64,000 bases of DNA from Streptococcus sp. LYSM12 (GCF_004569635.1 NZ_SPOZ01000005.1:1-64000); one strand, 5' to 3'; positions 47,685-57,976 are shown, counted from the first letter of the stretch. Translations and numbers: made by a program. Notes: generated from the letters alone by a model not told the origin.

Positions 47685-48719
47685 TCACTCCACCATATCT
47701 GATTTCAAATAGACATCGACCATTTTCTCCGTTGCCTCAATCGAATCAATATGAGTACGTTCGTAAGAATGGCTAGACTCAATCCCTGCACCGAGAAGAG
47801 CGTGTCTGACATCTGCTCCTGCATGCATAGCAGCCGAAGCATCCGAACCATAGTAAGGATAAATGTCAAGTTTATAGGGAATGGTATGCTGTTCAGCAAG
47901 AGCAACCAGATGCTGGCGCAATTCATAATGATAGGGTCCTGAGGCGTCCTTGACACAGATAGAAACGGTATATTCATCAGTCTGCTGATCATCTCCCATA
48001 GCCCCCATATCAACAGCTAAATATTCCACTACCTGATCAGGCAAGCTAGAATTGGCACCGTAGCCGATTTCTTCATTATTTGAAAAATAAAAATGTGTTG
48101 TATAAGGGAGGGTAACCCCCTCTTCCTTGTAAACCTTGAGCAAATTGATCAAGATAGCAGCTGATACCTTGTCATCCAAATGTCGGCTCTTGATAAAGCC
48201 ATTTTCGGTTAGGACTGTCCGCGGGTCAAAAGAGATAAAATCTCCTACATCAATCCCTAAGGCACGTGTTTCTTCGGCAGAGTTCACCTTTTCATCTAGG
48301 CGAATTTCCATATTAGTCTGGTTGCGCTCTGCTGTTTTGGCATCAGCATAGACATGGACAGAGGTCTGGTGCATGAGAATCGTTCCTGTATGAGTCTTAC
48401 CAGTCTTGGCTACATGAATTAGACAGTTCTCCCCTTCAATAGAGGGGTAGCCAAAGCCACCGATTAAATCCATCTTTAGGCGACCGTCTGCTTTAATCGC
48501 CCGTACCATGGCGCCCAATGTATCCAAATGCGCTGTCACAACCCGATGCTTGCTCTCATCTGCTCCTCTTACACTCACCATGACACCACCTTTGGCAGTT
48601 CTTACTGCCTGATAGCCAAAACCTGCAATCTCCGCCTGGATATAGTCCATAATGGCTCTTGTATAACCTGTTGGAGAGGGGGTATTGGTTAATGTGACAA
48701 GGTAATCCACTGTATTCAT
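47685..48719 (-). CDS. M42-family metallo-aminopeptidase
   Basis: 344-residue zinc aminopeptidase of the M42 family. Metal and catalytic residues are in AHLDTLGAMV, SRHLDDKVSA, NNEEIGYGAN, VDMGAM and the C-terminal ESSHSYERTHIDS. The substrate is likely peptides with free or acidic N-termini, but it is distinct from the typical PepA start. I chose the ATG at 48719, seven bases after AGGAG, instead of 48746. Divergent from birA. Confidence 0.88.
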   Translation of the reverse strand: MNTVDYLVTLTNTPSPTGYTRAIMDYIQAEIAGFGYQAVRTAKGGVMVSVRGADESKHRVVTAHLDTLGAMVRAIKADGRLKMDLIGGFGYPSIEGENCLIHVAKTGKTHTGTILMHQTSVHVYADAKTAERNQTNMEIRLDEKVNSAEETRALGIDVGDFISFDPRTVLTENGFIKSRHLDDKVSAAILINLLKVYKEEGVTLPYTTHFYFSNNEEIGYGANSSLPDQVVEYLAVDMGAMGDDQQTDEYTVSICVKDASGPYHYELRQHLVALAEQHTIPYKLDIYPYYGSDASAAMHAGADVRHALLGAGIESSHSYERTHIDSIEATEKMVDVYLKSDMVE

Positions 48720-48780
48720 ATCGTACTCCTTTTCTTGCTTGTTCATCTTTTCCTATTATACCACGTTTAAGTGCTTTTTT

Positions 48781-48798
48781 TGTTATAATGGAAGCATG
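48781..48798 (+). promoter_or_regulatory. Extended -10 abutting birA start (leaderless)
   Basis: TGTTATAAT ends at 48789, six bases, then ATG at 48796; no usable Shine-Dalgarno. Confidence 0.55.
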
Positions 48799-49752
48799 AA
48801 AACCTATGAAAAAATTTACAAACTCTTATGGAATACCAAAGACTCTATCAGCGAAGAAGAGCTAGCCCAGACATTAGGAATTTCAAGAACCTCTGTCTGG
48901 AAAGGCATCAAGTCTTTAGAAAAGCAGGGACTTATCATTAAGGTAAGCTCCAATCGGAGCTATCGCTTGGAACAGGGTGACCTATTGCTCCCTGAAGAAA
49001 TAGCGCAAAATCTTGGCATTCCTGTTCATTTTATGACAGATAGTACTTCAACACAGCTAGATGCAAAACGCGGAATTGAGCGTCAGGATAAGAGTCCTGC
49101 CCTCTATCTAGCACCCACTCAAGCCCAAGCCCAGGGGCGGTTTGGTAGATCCTTTTTCACAGCTAAAACCGGTGGGATTTACATGACCTTACGCCTACGT
49201 CCTGAGGCTAGCTTCAAAGATTTGAAACCCTATACTCTCCTCGTTGCAGCAGCCATTGTCAAGGCTATTGAGCAGTTAACCGACATTCAAGTCAATATCA
49301 AATGGGTCAACGATATTTACCAAAATGGCAAGAAAATCGCTGGGATTTTAACCGAGTCTATTTCTTCCGTTGAAGCCCAAGTCGTAACCGACATAATCAT
49401 CGGGGTGGGCCTGAATTTTCACCTGCTTGATTTACCAGCAGAGCTATCAAAAACCGCAAGCAGTCTCTTCACAGATACCCCTTCTATCACACGGAATCAG
49501 TTGATCACAAAAATCTGGCACATCTTTTTCACCACTAGCGAGGAAGAATTACTGACTTTATACAAAAAAAAATCACTTGTCCTAGGAAAACAAGTGACCT
49601 TTTCACAACAAAATCAACACTACTGCGGACTAGCTACAGCCATTACTGACACCGGAACTCTTCAAGTCCAGTTAGAAGATGGCTCCCTTAAAATGCTCTC
49701 AAGCGGGGACATTAGCCTTGCTTCTTGGTCAGATTCTCCAAGACCCGAATGA
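48796..49752 (+). CDS. birA: Biotin--[acetyl-CoA-carboxylase] ligase / biotin repressor
   Basis: 318 residues. N-terminal winged helix (ISEEELAQTLGISRTSVWKG), then the ligase domain with biotin loop QAQGRFGRSF, the NDIYQNGKKIAGIL stretch with catalytic Lys, and the C-terminal SH3-like domain. Attaches biotin to the AccB carrier; the HTH suggests repressor activity as well. The upstream extension of the frame to 48739 crosses the promoter, so I start at 48796. Its end overlaps the small DUF3272 gene on the other strand by 41 bases. Confidence 0.9.
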   Translation: MKTYEKIYKLLWNTKDSISEEELAQTLGISRTSVWKGIKSLEKQGLIIKVSSNRSYRLEQGDLLLPEEIAQNLGIPVHFMTDSTSTQLDAKRGIERQDKSPALYLAPTQAQAQGRFGRSFFTAKTGGIYMTLRLRPEASFKDLKPYTLLVAAAIVKAIEQLTDIQVNIKWVNDIYQNGKKIAGILTESISSVEAQVVTDIIIGVGLNFHLLDLPAELSKTASSLFTDTPSITRNQLITKIWHIFFTTSEEELLTLYKKKSLVLGKQVTFSQQNQHYCGLATAITDTGTLQVQLEDGSLKMLSSGDISLASWSDSPRPE

Positions 49753-49906
49753 CCTTACTCACCCGATAACTCAAGCGGAGATTGCGTACGACAAAAAATC
49801 CATAAATGAGGGTCCAAACATAGTCCCCCGCCAAAATTGACTCATTCATCCAGTAAGTCGCAAAGACTGTCGTAATGGTAAGAAAGATAAATTGTGTTAC
49901 TCTCAT
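49712..49906 (-). CDS. DUF3272-like small membrane protein
   Basis: 64 residues with two hydrophobic helices (about 5-22 and 27-44), then a basic tail (RNLRLSYRVSKVIR). Matches the small streptococcal family DUF3272 commonly found between birA and dnaX. No Shine-Dalgarno: TGATATACT ends six bases before its ATG (minus strand), so probably leaderless. Convergent overlap with the birA 3' end. Confidence 0.7.
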   Translation of the reverse strand: MRVTQFIFLTITTVFATYWMNESILAGDYVWTLIYGFFVVRNLRLSYRVSKVIRVLENLTKKQG

Positions 49907-50082
49907 AGGTCTAGTATATCACTCCCAAATAATAGTTGCCAATCAACTTGCATCACATTGTAGCAAAGTCTACCAAATCAGCCTTTAAGCTGATTTTTTG
50001 TGTATTTCCATTCTGATAGTCATCGGATACTGGTTGGGAAGTGCTGAAGAAAGTATCATTTGGATTCTCCACAGATATTGAT

Positions 50083-51759
50083 TCAATCCTCCACAACCGT
50101 GATATCATCTGCCAAGAATTGGAAAGCTTCTGGGACAAGGGGTTCTTCTACAACTTCTGGCGCAGCTTCTTTTTGTCCTTTTACCTTGACTGAAAAGTCC
50201 GCACGCATGGTCAACCAATCCTCGTGAGCAATGGCTAAAATATGGGGAGAAAATCCTGCTGCCTTGCTGAGGATATTGCCAAACATGGTATCTAAATTCT
50301 CCCGCTTCATGGTTTGTTCGGCATTGAACGTTGATTCAAAGGCTAGGATTGCATGGTGTTCATTGGCTGCAACAGGTTGAGAACCAACCAACAAGGCCTT
50401 ATCCGCTCCTGAGAGACTTTCAATAATTTCTCCCCAAGCATTTTGCAGCCGGGTCAAATTCTCCCGCGCCAGACTTGGATTTTCCATCGCTTCCTGCAAG
50501 ATAGCGTGGACCTTATTCGTATCTGGACGGTATTTTTTACTGACCTGCGGTTTGCGCGAAACTGGCTTGACTTCAAGCGGTTGTTTGCCAAGGCTGGCCA
50601 ACTGTTGTTGCAGAGATTGGACCTGGGTTTGAAGAGTTTGAAGCTGCTCACGGACATTATCTGGAATAGCTGCTGACTCTTGACCAATCTTTTGATCTGA
50701 AACATCTGCCAGGCGAATCGTCATCATTTCAGCATAAATCTTGGGCTGGGGACTCGTTTTAATATCCACCAAGGAGCGCGTGACCGTTTCAATCATGGCA
50801 AAAATCCGCTCCTGCCCCATTTGGAGATTATCTGAAAAAATGGAGCTTGTACGAGGATTTTCCCCACCTGCTTGTACAATCAGCAAATCCCGTAAATAGT
50901 AAAGGATGTCCGTTGTAAACCGAATCATGCTCTTGCCATTATCAAAAACGGTCTGCAAATGTGTCAAAGCTGTAGAAGCATCTTGCTCACGAATACTTTC
51001 CATATAGGAATCCAGAGCTTTAAGACCGATTGAACCTGTAATTTCCTCTGCTACTTCAAGAGTTAAATCATGGTCTGCACTAAGGCTAAGAGCCTGATCT
51101 AAAATAGACAAGGCATCCCGCATGCCGCCCTCAGCCCGGCGAGCAATCATCGCAAGAGCCTGCTCATCAAAGCCGATCTTTTCTTGGTCCAGAATATAGG
51201 CCAAATGATGTGTAATATCTGTCGCCTTAATCGATTTAAACTCAAAACGCTGAACTCGTGATAAAATCGTTGCCGGAATCTTGTGCAACTCGGTCGTTGC
51301 GAGAATAAAGACTACATTTTCTGTCGGCTCTTCCAAGGTTTTCAAGAGGGCGTTAAAAGCTCCCGTTGAAAGCATATGAACCTCATCAATAATATAAACC
51401 TTATAGTGAGCAAAACTCGGTGCATATGTTGATTTATCACGAATATCACGGATTTCATCGACCCCATTATTTGAGGCCGCATCAATCTCAATCACATCTT
51501 CCAAACTTCCTTCGGTAATAGCCTTGCAGACATAGCAATCATTACAAGGTTCCCCGCCCACTTGATTGGGACAATTCATGGCTTTGGCAAAAATTTTGGC
51601 AGCTGATGTTTTCCCTGTTCCTCTAGGACCAGAAAAAAGATAGGCGTGGCTGATTTTTTTTTGTTCAATAGCCTGCTTGAGAGTGACTGCTACTACTTCT
51701 TGCCCGACCATTTCTCCAAAGGTTTGACTACGGTATTTCCGATAAAGAGCTTGATACAT
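50083..51759 (-). CDS. dnaX: DNA polymerase III gamma/tau subunit
   Basis: Clamp-loader ATPase. Seen: Walker A GPRGTGKTSAAK, the zinc cluster CPNQVGGEPCNDCYVC, Walker B VYIIDEVHML, sensor 1 LATTE, and the tau-type C-terminal part with an oligomerising Gln-rich helix. 558 residues. The ATG at 51759 overlaps the stop of the preceding fRMsr gene (TAATG), so the two are coupled; the longer frame to 51792 has no support. No slippery A-run suggestive of programmed frameshifting was noticed. Confidence 0.94.
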   Translation of the reverse strand: MYQALYRKYRSQTFGEMVGQEVVAVTLKQAIEQKKISHAYLFSGPRGTGKTSAAKIFAKAMNCPNQVGGEPCNDCYVCKAITEGSLEDVIEIDAASNNGVDEIRDIRDKSTYAPSFAHYKVYIIDEVHMLSTGAFNALLKTLEEPTENVVFILATTELHKIPATILSRVQRFEFKSIKATDITHHLAYILDQEKIGFDEQALAMIARRAEGGMRDALSILDQALSLSADHDLTLEVAEEITGSIGLKALDSYMESIREQDASTALTHLQTVFDNGKSMIRFTTDILYYLRDLLIVQAGGENPRTSSIFSDNLQMGQERIFAMIETVTRSLVDIKTSPQPKIYAEMMTIRLADVSDQKIGQESAAIPDNVREQLQTLQTQVQSLQQQLASLGKQPLEVKPVSRKPQVSKKYRPDTNKVHAILQEAMENPSLARENLTRLQNAWGEIIESLSGADKALLVGSQPVAANEHHAILAFESTFNAEQTMKRENLDTMFGNILSKAAGFSPHILAIAHEDWLTMRADFSVKVKGQKEAAPEVVEEPLVPEAFQFLADDITVVED

Positions 51760-52256
51760 TAATTTTTCTCTCCAAACATGGCAAAATTCCAATCCGTCCC
51801 CTCTACTAAGAGAGCTACGAAGCGTTCTAGATATTCCTTGTCAAGGCTATCATAATCTGCCTCCAAGCGAGAATCCAAGTCCAGTACACCGAGTAATTGA
51901 CCATTTTTAATCATGGGCACGACAATCTCGGACAAGGCTTTCGCATCGCAGGAAATATAATTAGCATGTGTCCGCACATCGTCTACGATGATTGTTCTGC
52001 TTTCTTCAGCCGCTTGTCCACAAACACCTTTTCCAAGTGCAATATGCACGCAAGAGACGCCCCCTTGGAAAGGGCCTAAGATTAACTCTCTTCCGTCAAA
52101 TAGATAAAAACCTGCAAAAACTGAATTAGGTAGAGCTTGGTAAAGGAGGGCTGAGCTGTTGGACAAATTAGAAAGAGCATTGCGTTCGCCTGCAAGAAGC
52201 CCTGTAAGCTGGGCTAAGAGTAAGTCATAATGTGATTTTTTTTCTTGTTCTAACAT
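51759..52256 (-). CDS. Free methionine-R-sulfoxide reductase (GAF domain)
   Basis: 165 residues, a single GAF domain with the three conserved cysteines of fRMsr (C69 in VSCVHI, C79 in KGVCGQA, C103 in ISCDAK). Reduces free Met-R-sulfoxide. It lies directly upstream of dnaX, as in many streptococci, with a TAATG overlap. TGCTATAAT ends seven bases before its ATG and no Shine-Dalgarno is present, so the shared dnaX transcript may be leaderless. Confidence 0.87.
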   Translation of the reverse strand: MLEQEKKSHYDLLLAQLTGLLAGERNALSNLSNSSALLYQALPNSVFAGFYLFDGRELILGPFQGGVSCVHIALGKGVCGQAAEESRTIIVDDVRTHANYISCDAKALSEIVVPMIKNGQLLGVLDLDSRLEADYDSLDKEYLERFVALLVEGTDWNFAMFGEKN

Positions 52257-52272
52257 AGTTTACATTATAGCA
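52257..52272 (-). promoter_or_regulatory. Extended -10 abutting the fRMsr start (leaderless)
   Basis: Minus strand TGCTATAAT (hexamer 52264-52269), then seven bases and ATG. Confidence 0.55.
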
Positions 52273-52343
52273 TAAAAGGAGACAAAAAGAGGGATAGAGC
52301 CGTTCTTTTCTTGTGAAATTCTCTTTCCCCATTATCTTTACCA

Positions 52344-52943
52344 CTACTCATCATTTCTCCAATAGGAGGGTCGCTTGCGCTCATAGGCTGCAATCAACTC
52401 CTCATATTGAAGTGTCATACCAATATCATCTAACCCATTTAAAAGCTTGTACTTCCACTCGCTATCGATGTCAAAGTGAAAATCACCTACAGGTGAAGCA
52501 ATCGTCTGTCGTTCGAGATCAACAGTGACGTGTTCATCGGGCGCAAGCCCTGCCAATTTCTCACGGACTTCTCTAGGCTGGACAATGGGTAAGATGCCGT
52601 TGTTTAATTCGTTGTTATAGTGAATATCTCCAAAAGAACCTGCAATCACAACTTTAAAACCATAGTCTACTAAGGCCCAAGCTGCATGCTCCCGAGACGA
52701 ACCTGCTCCAAAATTATCGCCCGTCACTAAAATGGTCGCTCGTCGATACTCATCCTTATTAAAAACAAATTCAGGATTCTCCGTATAAGCATGGTCCAAG
52801 TAACGCCAAGCATACATGAGGTACTTGCCAAATCCTTTCTTGTCAATCAACTTGAGAAATTGCTTGGGGAGAAGCTGGTCTGTATCAATATTATCATTCA
52901 TGAGCGGGACAGTCGTTCCCCTATAAATGTTGAATTTTTCCAT
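52344..52943 (-). CDS. leuD: 3-isopropylmalate dehydratase small subunit
   Basis: Swivelling domain of isopropylmalate isomerase, leucine pathway. [28 protein letters not shown] and FGDIHYNN are diagnostic. 199 residues. It starts two bases after leuC's stop, with GGAGG upstream. Last gene of the leu operon. Confidence 0.95.
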   Translation of the reverse strand: MEKFNIYRGTTVPLMNDNIDTDQLLPKQFLKLIDKKGFGKYLMYAWRYLDHAYTENPEFVFNKDEYRRATILVTGDNFGAGSSREHAAWALVDYGFKVVIAGSFGDIHYNNELNNGILPIVQPREVREKLAGLAPDEHVTVDLERQTIASPVGDFHFDIDSEWKYKLLNGLDDIGMTLQYEELIAAYERKRPSYWRNDE

Positions 52944-52945
52944 AT

Positions 52946-54328
52946 TCAGTCTACCTCCGTAACGTTTCGCACATCAACGAAGCGACCAGCGATTGCTGCA
53001 GCTGCTGCCATAGCTGGACTGCACAGATGTGTCTTGGCTCCAAAGCCTTGTCTGTCCTCAAAGTTTCGATTGCTGGTTGAGGCACAATGGACACCGTCTG
53101 GCACCTTATCTGGATTCATGCCTAAGCACATGGAACATCCCGGATCCCGCCATTCAAAACCTGCCTCCAAGAAAATCTTATCTAAGCCCATTTTCTCAGC
53201 TGCTCGCTTAACAGGTCGACTTCCCGGCACGACAATGGCCGTCAAATTAGGGGCAATCTTCTTGCCTTTGACAAATTTGGCCGCAAGCACTAAATCACTC
53301 AAACGAGCATTGGTACAGGAACCGATAAAGATATAGCCCAGCTCAATCTCTTCAATCTTCTGCCCTGGACGAATCCCCATATACTGATAAGCCCGCTCAT
53401 CATTGATATCCTTGATAGCAGGAAAAGCTTCATGAAAGGCAACCCCCATGGACGGATTTGTTCCCCACGTCACCATGGGTGCTAAGGTTGATACATCTAT
53501 CCGGATGACTTTATCATAAACCGCATCCTCATCTGAAACCAAGGTCTGCCAATCAGCAATCGCAGCTTCCATGTCACTAGGAGCATGAGCTGTCTGTTTC
53601 ACGTAATCATAGGTCTTTTGATCAGGATTCATCATACCAATTTTTGAACCAAATTCAATGGACATATTGCAGATGGTCATCCGTTCTTCCATGCTGAGGC
53701 GCTCCACTGCATCTCCACGATATTCGACCGCATACCCAACACCCAATCCGACCCCATGCCTTGCAATCAAAGCTAAAATATAATCCTTGGCATAAACTCC
53801 TTTCGGTGCCAATCCGACAAATTCGATTAAAAGTTTCTTGGGCTTAACCTGCCAAATAGTCTGGGTAGCAAAGACATGTTCGACTTCGCTGGTTCCGATA
53901 CCAAAGGCCAAGGCACCAAAAGCCCCGTGTGTTGCCGTATGACTATCTCCGCAGACAATAACCTTTCCTGGTTGTGTAAGACCTGTTTCAGGTCCAATCA
54001 TATGGACGATGCCTTGTAGCTCTGAACCATGATCAGCACAATCAATGCCAAACTCAACCACATTTTCTGCTAGTTTATCCATCTGCGCTTTTGAAATCAC
54101 ATCTCGAATATCATAGATGTTGACTGTTGGCACATTGTGATCAAACGTTCCATAAGTCAAATCTGGTCTGCGCAGGCATCTACCTGCATCACGCAAACCT
54201 TGAAAAGCCTGAGGACTCGTCACTTCATGAATATAATGTTGATCTACATACAAGAGCTGTGGTTGCCCCAACCTGCCTGTAATGACATGGCGCTCCCAGA
54301 GCTTGTCCAAAATTGATTTTCCAGTCAT
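52946..54328 (-). CDS. leuC: 3-isopropylmalate dehydratase large subunit
   Basis: Aconitase-family subunit; the 4Fe-4S cysteines appear in GSCTNAR and [23 protein letters not shown] and NMSIEFG are also seen. 460 residues. The ATG at 54328 follows GGAGGTAGG and comes one base after the DUF1294 stop. Confidence 0.95.
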   Translation of the reverse strand: MTGKSILDKLWERHVITGRLGQPQLLYVDQHYIHEVTSPQAFQGLRDAGRCLRRPDLTYGTFDHNVPTVNIYDIRDVISKAQMDKLAENVVEFGIDCADHGSELQGIVHMIGPETGLTQPGKVIVCGDSHTATHGAFGALAFGIGTSEVEHVFATQTIWQVKPKKLLIEFVGLAPKGVYAKDYILALIARHGVGLGVGYAVEYRGDAVERLSMEERMTICNMSIEFGSKIGMMNPDQKTYDYVKQTAHAPSDMEAAIADWQTLVSDEDAVYDKVIRIDVSTLAPMVTWGTNPSMGVAFHEAFPAIKDINDERAYQYMGIRPGQKIEEIELGYIFIGSCTNARLSDLVLAAKFVKGKKIAPNLTAIVVPGSRPVKRAAEKMGLDKIFLEAGFEWRDPGCSMCLGMNPDKVPDGVHCASTSNRNFEDRQGFGAKTHLCSPAMAAAAAIAGRFVDVRNVTEVD

Positions 54329-54329
54329 C

Positions 54330-54599
54330 CTACCTCCAAATCCAATAGATGATTGCTCCATCTATCATCAGTCCGAGTAACCAAGCCACTCGAAAATACC
54401 ATTTTTTCGTCTTATGGTGGAAACGGGTTCCGCCAGCCCAGGCACCAATACCACCACCTAGAATACTCATTGCAAGCAACGTTTTTTCTGGAATGCGATA
54501 GATTTGCTTTCGAGCTTTTCCTTTGTCTAACCCATAAGTCATAAAGACGGTGATATTCCAGATTACAAGAAGCATACTAACCATTTGTTTCATTGTCAT
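54330..54599 (-). CDS. DUF1294-family small membrane protein
   Basis: 89 residues. Hydrophobic segments near 7-23, 40-60 and 70-88, with the family's YGLDKGKAR and [20 protein letters not shown] between. Role unknown. It lies within the leu operon: its ATG overlaps the leuB stop (ATGA), and leuC starts one base after its stop. This tight coupling suggests co-expression with leucine synthesis, although the family is widespread elsewhere. Confidence 0.85.
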   Translation of the reverse strand: MTMKQMVSMLLVIWNITVFMTYGLDKGKARKQIYRIPEKTLLAMSILGGGIGAWAGGTRFHHKTKKWYFRVAWLLGLMIDGAIIYWIWR

Positions 54600-55630
54600 A
54601 ACTGTTTGATAATCGCTTCTACCGCTTCTTGGGTAGAGGCTTTTCCTCCTAAATCTCTAGTCAAGATCCATTGAGCAAAACTTGCTTCAACAGCATCTTC
54701 TATTTGTTGAGCGACCGCAATTTCTCCAAACGTTTCCCGCAACATCATGGCAAGGGATAAAATCATGCTCGTAGGATTGGCAATCCCCTGCCCTGCAATA
54801 TCAGGAGCTGATCCGTGAATTGGCTCGTAAAGACTAACCCCTGTTCCATGACTAGCTGACGGCATGACCCCCAGCGTACCCGATAGGACACTGGCCTCAT
54901 CTGACAAAATATCGCCAAAAAGATTCTCCGTCACCAAGACATCAAATTGAGCAGGATTGGTAATCATAACCATAGCCACGCTATCGACCAATTGGTGCTC
55001 CAACATCACATCAGGATAGTCTTTGGCAACCCTATCTGCTACATTGCGCCACAATTTTGAAGTTGCAAGAACATTTTGCTTGTCAATACTGGTCACCTTT
55101 TTCTTACGCACCCGTGCTAGTTCAAAAGCTTGGCGCAAAATCCGTTCAATCTCAAAAGCCTGGTATTCATTGACATCGCGTGCAATATCAGATTTTAGCT
55201 CATGTTTACCGAAATAAATGCCCCCTGTCAACTCGCGCACCACTACAAAATCCACATCCGCAAGTCGTTCTTCCTTTAACGGTGACAAATGCCTCAAGGC
55301 AGGGAAAATTTTGACTGGGCGAATGTTCGCATAAAGTCCCAATTCCCTACGTAGCATCAACAGACCTTGCTCTGGTCGAAGAGGGGCACTATCGTACTGA
55401 GGTCCTCCAATCGCAGCAAGTAGCACCGCATCAGCTTTTCTACAAGCCTCCAAGGTATCTTGGGGGAGCGGATGCCTTTTGGTATCAATTCCTGCACCAC
55501 CAAAAGCTTTTTCCTCCAGTTTGTATTCAAAGGAGAGGTTTGGTTTGACTGCTTCTAGCACCTGCAAACCAGCTGCCATAATTTCAGGTCCAATTCCATC
55601 CCCTGCAAGGACAACGATTGTTTTTTTCAT
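54596..55630 (-). CDS. leuB: 3-isopropylmalate dehydrogenase
   Basis: NAD-dependent oxidative decarboxylation step of leucine synthesis. GDGIGPEI, RRELGLYANIRPVK, VRELTGGIYFG, SIDKQNVLATSKLWR, NLFGDILSDEAS and EPIHGSAPDIAG are seen. 344 residues. GAGGGG precedes the ATG, 15 bases after the leuA stop. Confidence 0.96.
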   Translation of the reverse strand: MKKTIVVLAGDGIGPEIMAAGLQVLEAVKPNLSFEYKLEEKAFGGAGIDTKRHPLPQDTLEACRKADAVLLAAIGGPQYDSAPLRPEQGLLMLRRELGLYANIRPVKIFPALRHLSPLKEERLADVDFVVVRELTGGIYFGKHELKSDIARDVNEYQAFEIERILRQAFELARVRKKKVTSIDKQNVLATSKLWRNVADRVAKDYPDVMLEHQLVDSVAMVMITNPAQFDVLVTENLFGDILSDEASVLSGTLGVMPSASHGTGVSLYEPIHGSAPDIAGQGIANPTSMILSLAMMLRETFGEIAVAQQIEDAVEASFAQWILTRDLGGKASTQEAVEAIIKQL

Positions 55631-55645
55631 ACAGAATCCCCTCGG

Positions 55646-57202
55646 TTAGTCTAGTATATCACGGTAAGATACGATATGCCCTATTATTCCTTCATTTTCC
55701 TTTTGGACAAAGATATTGGCATGAATATAGGCAATAGCGCTGGCTTTCAAGACATCAAAGTCCAGACCTGATGCGTTAAAAATAGTCTCAGTTGCCTGAT
55801 TTTCCACAGTTACCAATACTCGCGCCTGCGAATCAATTCCGTCTGTCACTGCCTCAATATTGTAAGACAGAAGTTTGACATCTTGGTGGAAAAAGTCATC
55901 AATGGCATTGAAAATCGCCTCAACGCTCCCCTTACCAGTCGCTTGACACCCCACCTGCTCACCTTGAGCATTGACCAAGTAAACCATAGCCACCATGTGC
56001 TCTCCGTCCACTGCAAGGGTCAAATCATCAAAGTGGAAACCTTCTGGATTTTCCACGGTCACACCTGCAATTAAGGCCCGAATATCTGCATCTGTAATTT
56101 CTTGCTTCTTATCCGCCAAGGTTTTGAATTTACGGAACAATTTATTGATTTCTACCTCATCAAATTCCAAATCTAATTCTTTTAATTTCTCTATAAATGC
56201 ATGGCGGCCAGAGAGTTTTCCAAGTGGTAAACTATTGTGTGTAACACCGACCAATTCTGGCGTAATGATTTCATAGGTGAGGGGATTTTTAAGAACTCCA
56301 TCTTGGTGAATACCTGACTCGTGCGAGAAAGCATTTCCCCCTATGACAGCCTTGTTTTTAGGAATAGCAATTCCAGAAAAGCGCGAAACCATTTCAGATG
56401 TATGCATTGTTTCATTCAAGACAATATCTGTCTCCACCTGATAGTAGTCCGCACGGATATTGAGTGCAACAGCTACTTCTTCTAGAGCCGCATTTCCTGC
56501 TCGCTCACCGATTCCGTTCATCGTTCCCTCCACGCGCCCTGCTCCATTTTTTATAGCCGAAAGGCTATTTGCTACAGCTAGACCAAGATCATCGTGGCAA
56601 TGAGGACTAAAGATAATCTCTCTTTCAGATACTACATTTTCAATCAGATACTTGAATATATAACCGTATTCGTCAGGTGTAGTAAAGCCGACTGTATCAG
56701 GAATATTGATATAGCTTGCACCTGCATCTACCGCCGTTTGCACCACTTCCAAAAGAAAGTCTAACTCCGTCCTTGTGCCATCTTCAGGTGAAAACTCTAC
56801 CACATCAAACCTTGAACGAGCATAGCTGACATATTCTTTAATACTAGCAAGAATGTCTTCCTTGGTCTTTTTTAACTTAAACTCCCGGTGAATAGGGCTG
56901 GTTGCGATAAAGACATGAATCTGAGGATACTGAGCGTCTTTCAACGCCTCATAACAGGCATCAATATCTGACTTAACCAGACGAGCCAGACCTGTCACAG
57001 CAGTTGTTTTCATCGCTTTTGCAATCTCATTTACCGCCGTAAAGGAATCTGGACTAGCTGCAGGAAAACCTGCTTCAATGGCTGAAATACCCCATTTTTC
57101 TAGTTGCTTGGCAATGGCAATCTTCTCCTTAATGGAAAAATTCACTCCTGGGGTCTGCTCCCCGTCACGAAGACTGGTATCAAGAAATTCAACTTTACGC
57201 AT
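55646..57202 (-). CDS. leuA: 2-isopropylmalate synthase
   Basis: First committed enzyme of leucine synthesis. N-terminal [23 protein letters not shown] metal site, and the C-terminal LeuA regulatory domain (about 390-518), which binds leucine for feedback. 518 residues. AGAGGAG precedes the ATG. It follows the leader peptide and attenuator hairpin. Confidence 0.96.
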   Translation of the reverse strand: MRKVEFLDTSLRDGEQTPGVNFSIKEKIAIAKQLEKWGISAIEAGFPAASPDSFTAVNEIAKAMKTTAVTGLARLVKSDIDACYEALKDAQYPQIHVFIATSPIHREFKLKKTKEDILASIKEYVSYARSRFDVVEFSPEDGTRTELDFLLEVVQTAVDAGASYINIPDTVGFTTPDEYGYIFKYLIENVVSEREIIFSPHCHDDLGLAVANSLSAIKNGAGRVEGTMNGIGERAGNAALEEVAVALNIRADYYQVETDIVLNETMHTSEMVSRFSGIAIPKNKAVIGGNAFSHESGIHQDGVLKNPLTYEIITPELVGVTHNSLPLGKLSGRHAFIEKLKELDLEFDEVEINKLFRKFKTLADKKQEITDADIRALIAGVTVENPEGFHFDDLTLAVDGEHMVAMVYLVNAQGEQVGCQATGKGSVEAIFNAIDDFFHQDVKLLSYNIEAVTDGIDSQARVLVTVENQATETIFNASGLDFDVLKASAIAYIHANIFVQKENEGIIGHIVSYRDILD

Positions 57203-57221
57203 AATCTACTCCTCTTTCTCC

Positions 57222-57258
57222 ATAAATAAAAACATCTCACTTGACCCAGCGAGATGTT
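57222..57258 (-). terminator. leu operon attenuator
   Basis: Minus strand AACATCTCGC / GTGAGATGTT 10-bp stem followed by TTTATTT, between the leader peptide and leuA. Confidence 0.85.
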
Positions 57259-57299
57259 TACCCGCTTGGCCAGCCAAACAGGACTAATGCTTTTATGCA

Positions 57300-57347
57300 C
57301 TAGCCCGCTCGTCGCAACAATAGGTTCATAGATAAAACAAGTTTCAT
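57300..57347 (-). CDS. leuL: Leucine-rich leader peptide
   Basis: A 15-residue ORF, MKLVLSMNLLLRRAG, with AGGAG nine bases upstream of its ATG at 57347. Five of 15 residues are Leu, three of them in a row (CTA TTG TTG), the design of a ribosome-mediated attenuator: low charged tRNA-Leu stalls the ribosome, and the downstream terminator (57222-57258) does not form. Too short for routine gene callers. The role is inferred from position and composition. Confidence 0.8.
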   Translation of the reverse strand: MKLVLSMNLLLRRAG

Positions 57348-57377
57348 TTGATCTTCTCCTTGTAGATGAATGATAGT

Positions 57378-57406
57378 ATCGTATCATGTTTTAAACTTTA
57401 TTGCAA
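57378..57406 (-). promoter_or_regulatory. leu operon promoter
   Basis: Minus strand TTGCAA (57401-57406), 17-base spacer, TACGAT (57378-57383) with TGn extension. Leader RNA of about 170 bases. Confidence 0.65.
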
Positions 57407-57407
57407 C

Positions 57408-57440
57408 AATTTTCTGTATTATTTTAATTATCTGACAATT
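57408..57440. promoter_or_regulatory. CodY-like boxes upstream of leuA
   Basis: AATTATCTGACAATT (57426-57440) differs from the CodY consensus AATTTTCWGAAAATT at two positions. A second, weaker one (57408-57422, about 4-5 mismatches) abuts the -35 box. CodY is the usual repressor of branched-chain amino acid genes in this group. Confidence 0.55.
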
Positions 57441-57559
57441 ATGCGTTGCTAACTGACTCCTATTGCCCACTTTTGATCGTTTTCTATACTCTGCCAAAAT
57501 CAACATCTGAAAAACTTTGATTTTTATAACGAAGAATTGTGAAAGAATGAAGATAAAGG

Positions 57560-57930
57560 AGCTAGAAATTGACGTTTGCGGAGGCAAACGCTCCCTCGAA
57601 AGTAGGCTGAAAACCTCCACTGGAGCTTTTCACTCGTCGTACTTCCTATTTTTATAGTCATTTAGTGTATATTTTTTATTACTTCGTTTACTCGTCTTGC
57701 TGTACCATTGAGAAAAGTTACACTTTTCTTATCTGTCACTTGAAATAGTTATCAACTATTTCAACTACCTGCGACTCCTTGCCTAGTACTAAAAATAAAC
57801 GAAACGGCTATACCGTAGCTGTTGCAAGATGCGCTTGCTTTACAGATACGGAAGAAACTATCCAGAGGAGAGTTTCTTAGGCACAGGGCACAATCGCTTT
57901 CTTAACACCCTCATATCTTGTTTACTCCCC
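57560..57930 (+). repeat. LR2-related repeat interrupted by a long MITE
   Basis: AGGCAAACGCTCCCTCGAAA, AACCTCCACTGGAGCTTTTC, ACTCGTCGTACTTCCTATTT, then a MITE, then CCGTAGCTGTTGCAAG and AAGAAACTATCCAGAGGAGA. Same blocks, inverted and uninterrupted, at 43095-43285. Confidence 0.75.
57653..57812 (+). mobile_element. MITE, C subfamily, long form with two hairpins (160 bp)
   Basis: C-type ends and outer core, but the central TCCAG is replaced by ~58 bases holding two perfect hairpins: GAAAAGT-TAC-ACTTTTC and TGAAATAGTT-ATC-AACTATTTCA. The same insert occurs at 61765. Confidence 0.85.
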
Positions 57931-57976
57931 ACATAACATAATAAGAAAGAAGCGGCTATACCGCTTCTTTCTTACT

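Noticed and set aside
49953-50138. 61-residue ORF overlapping the end of dnaX
   Set aside because: Different frame over the dnaX 3' end; no start signal or recognisable family.
50083-51759. Programmed frameshift in dnaX giving gamma
   Set aside because: I saw no run of A or slippery heptamer with a following hairpin in the expected region.
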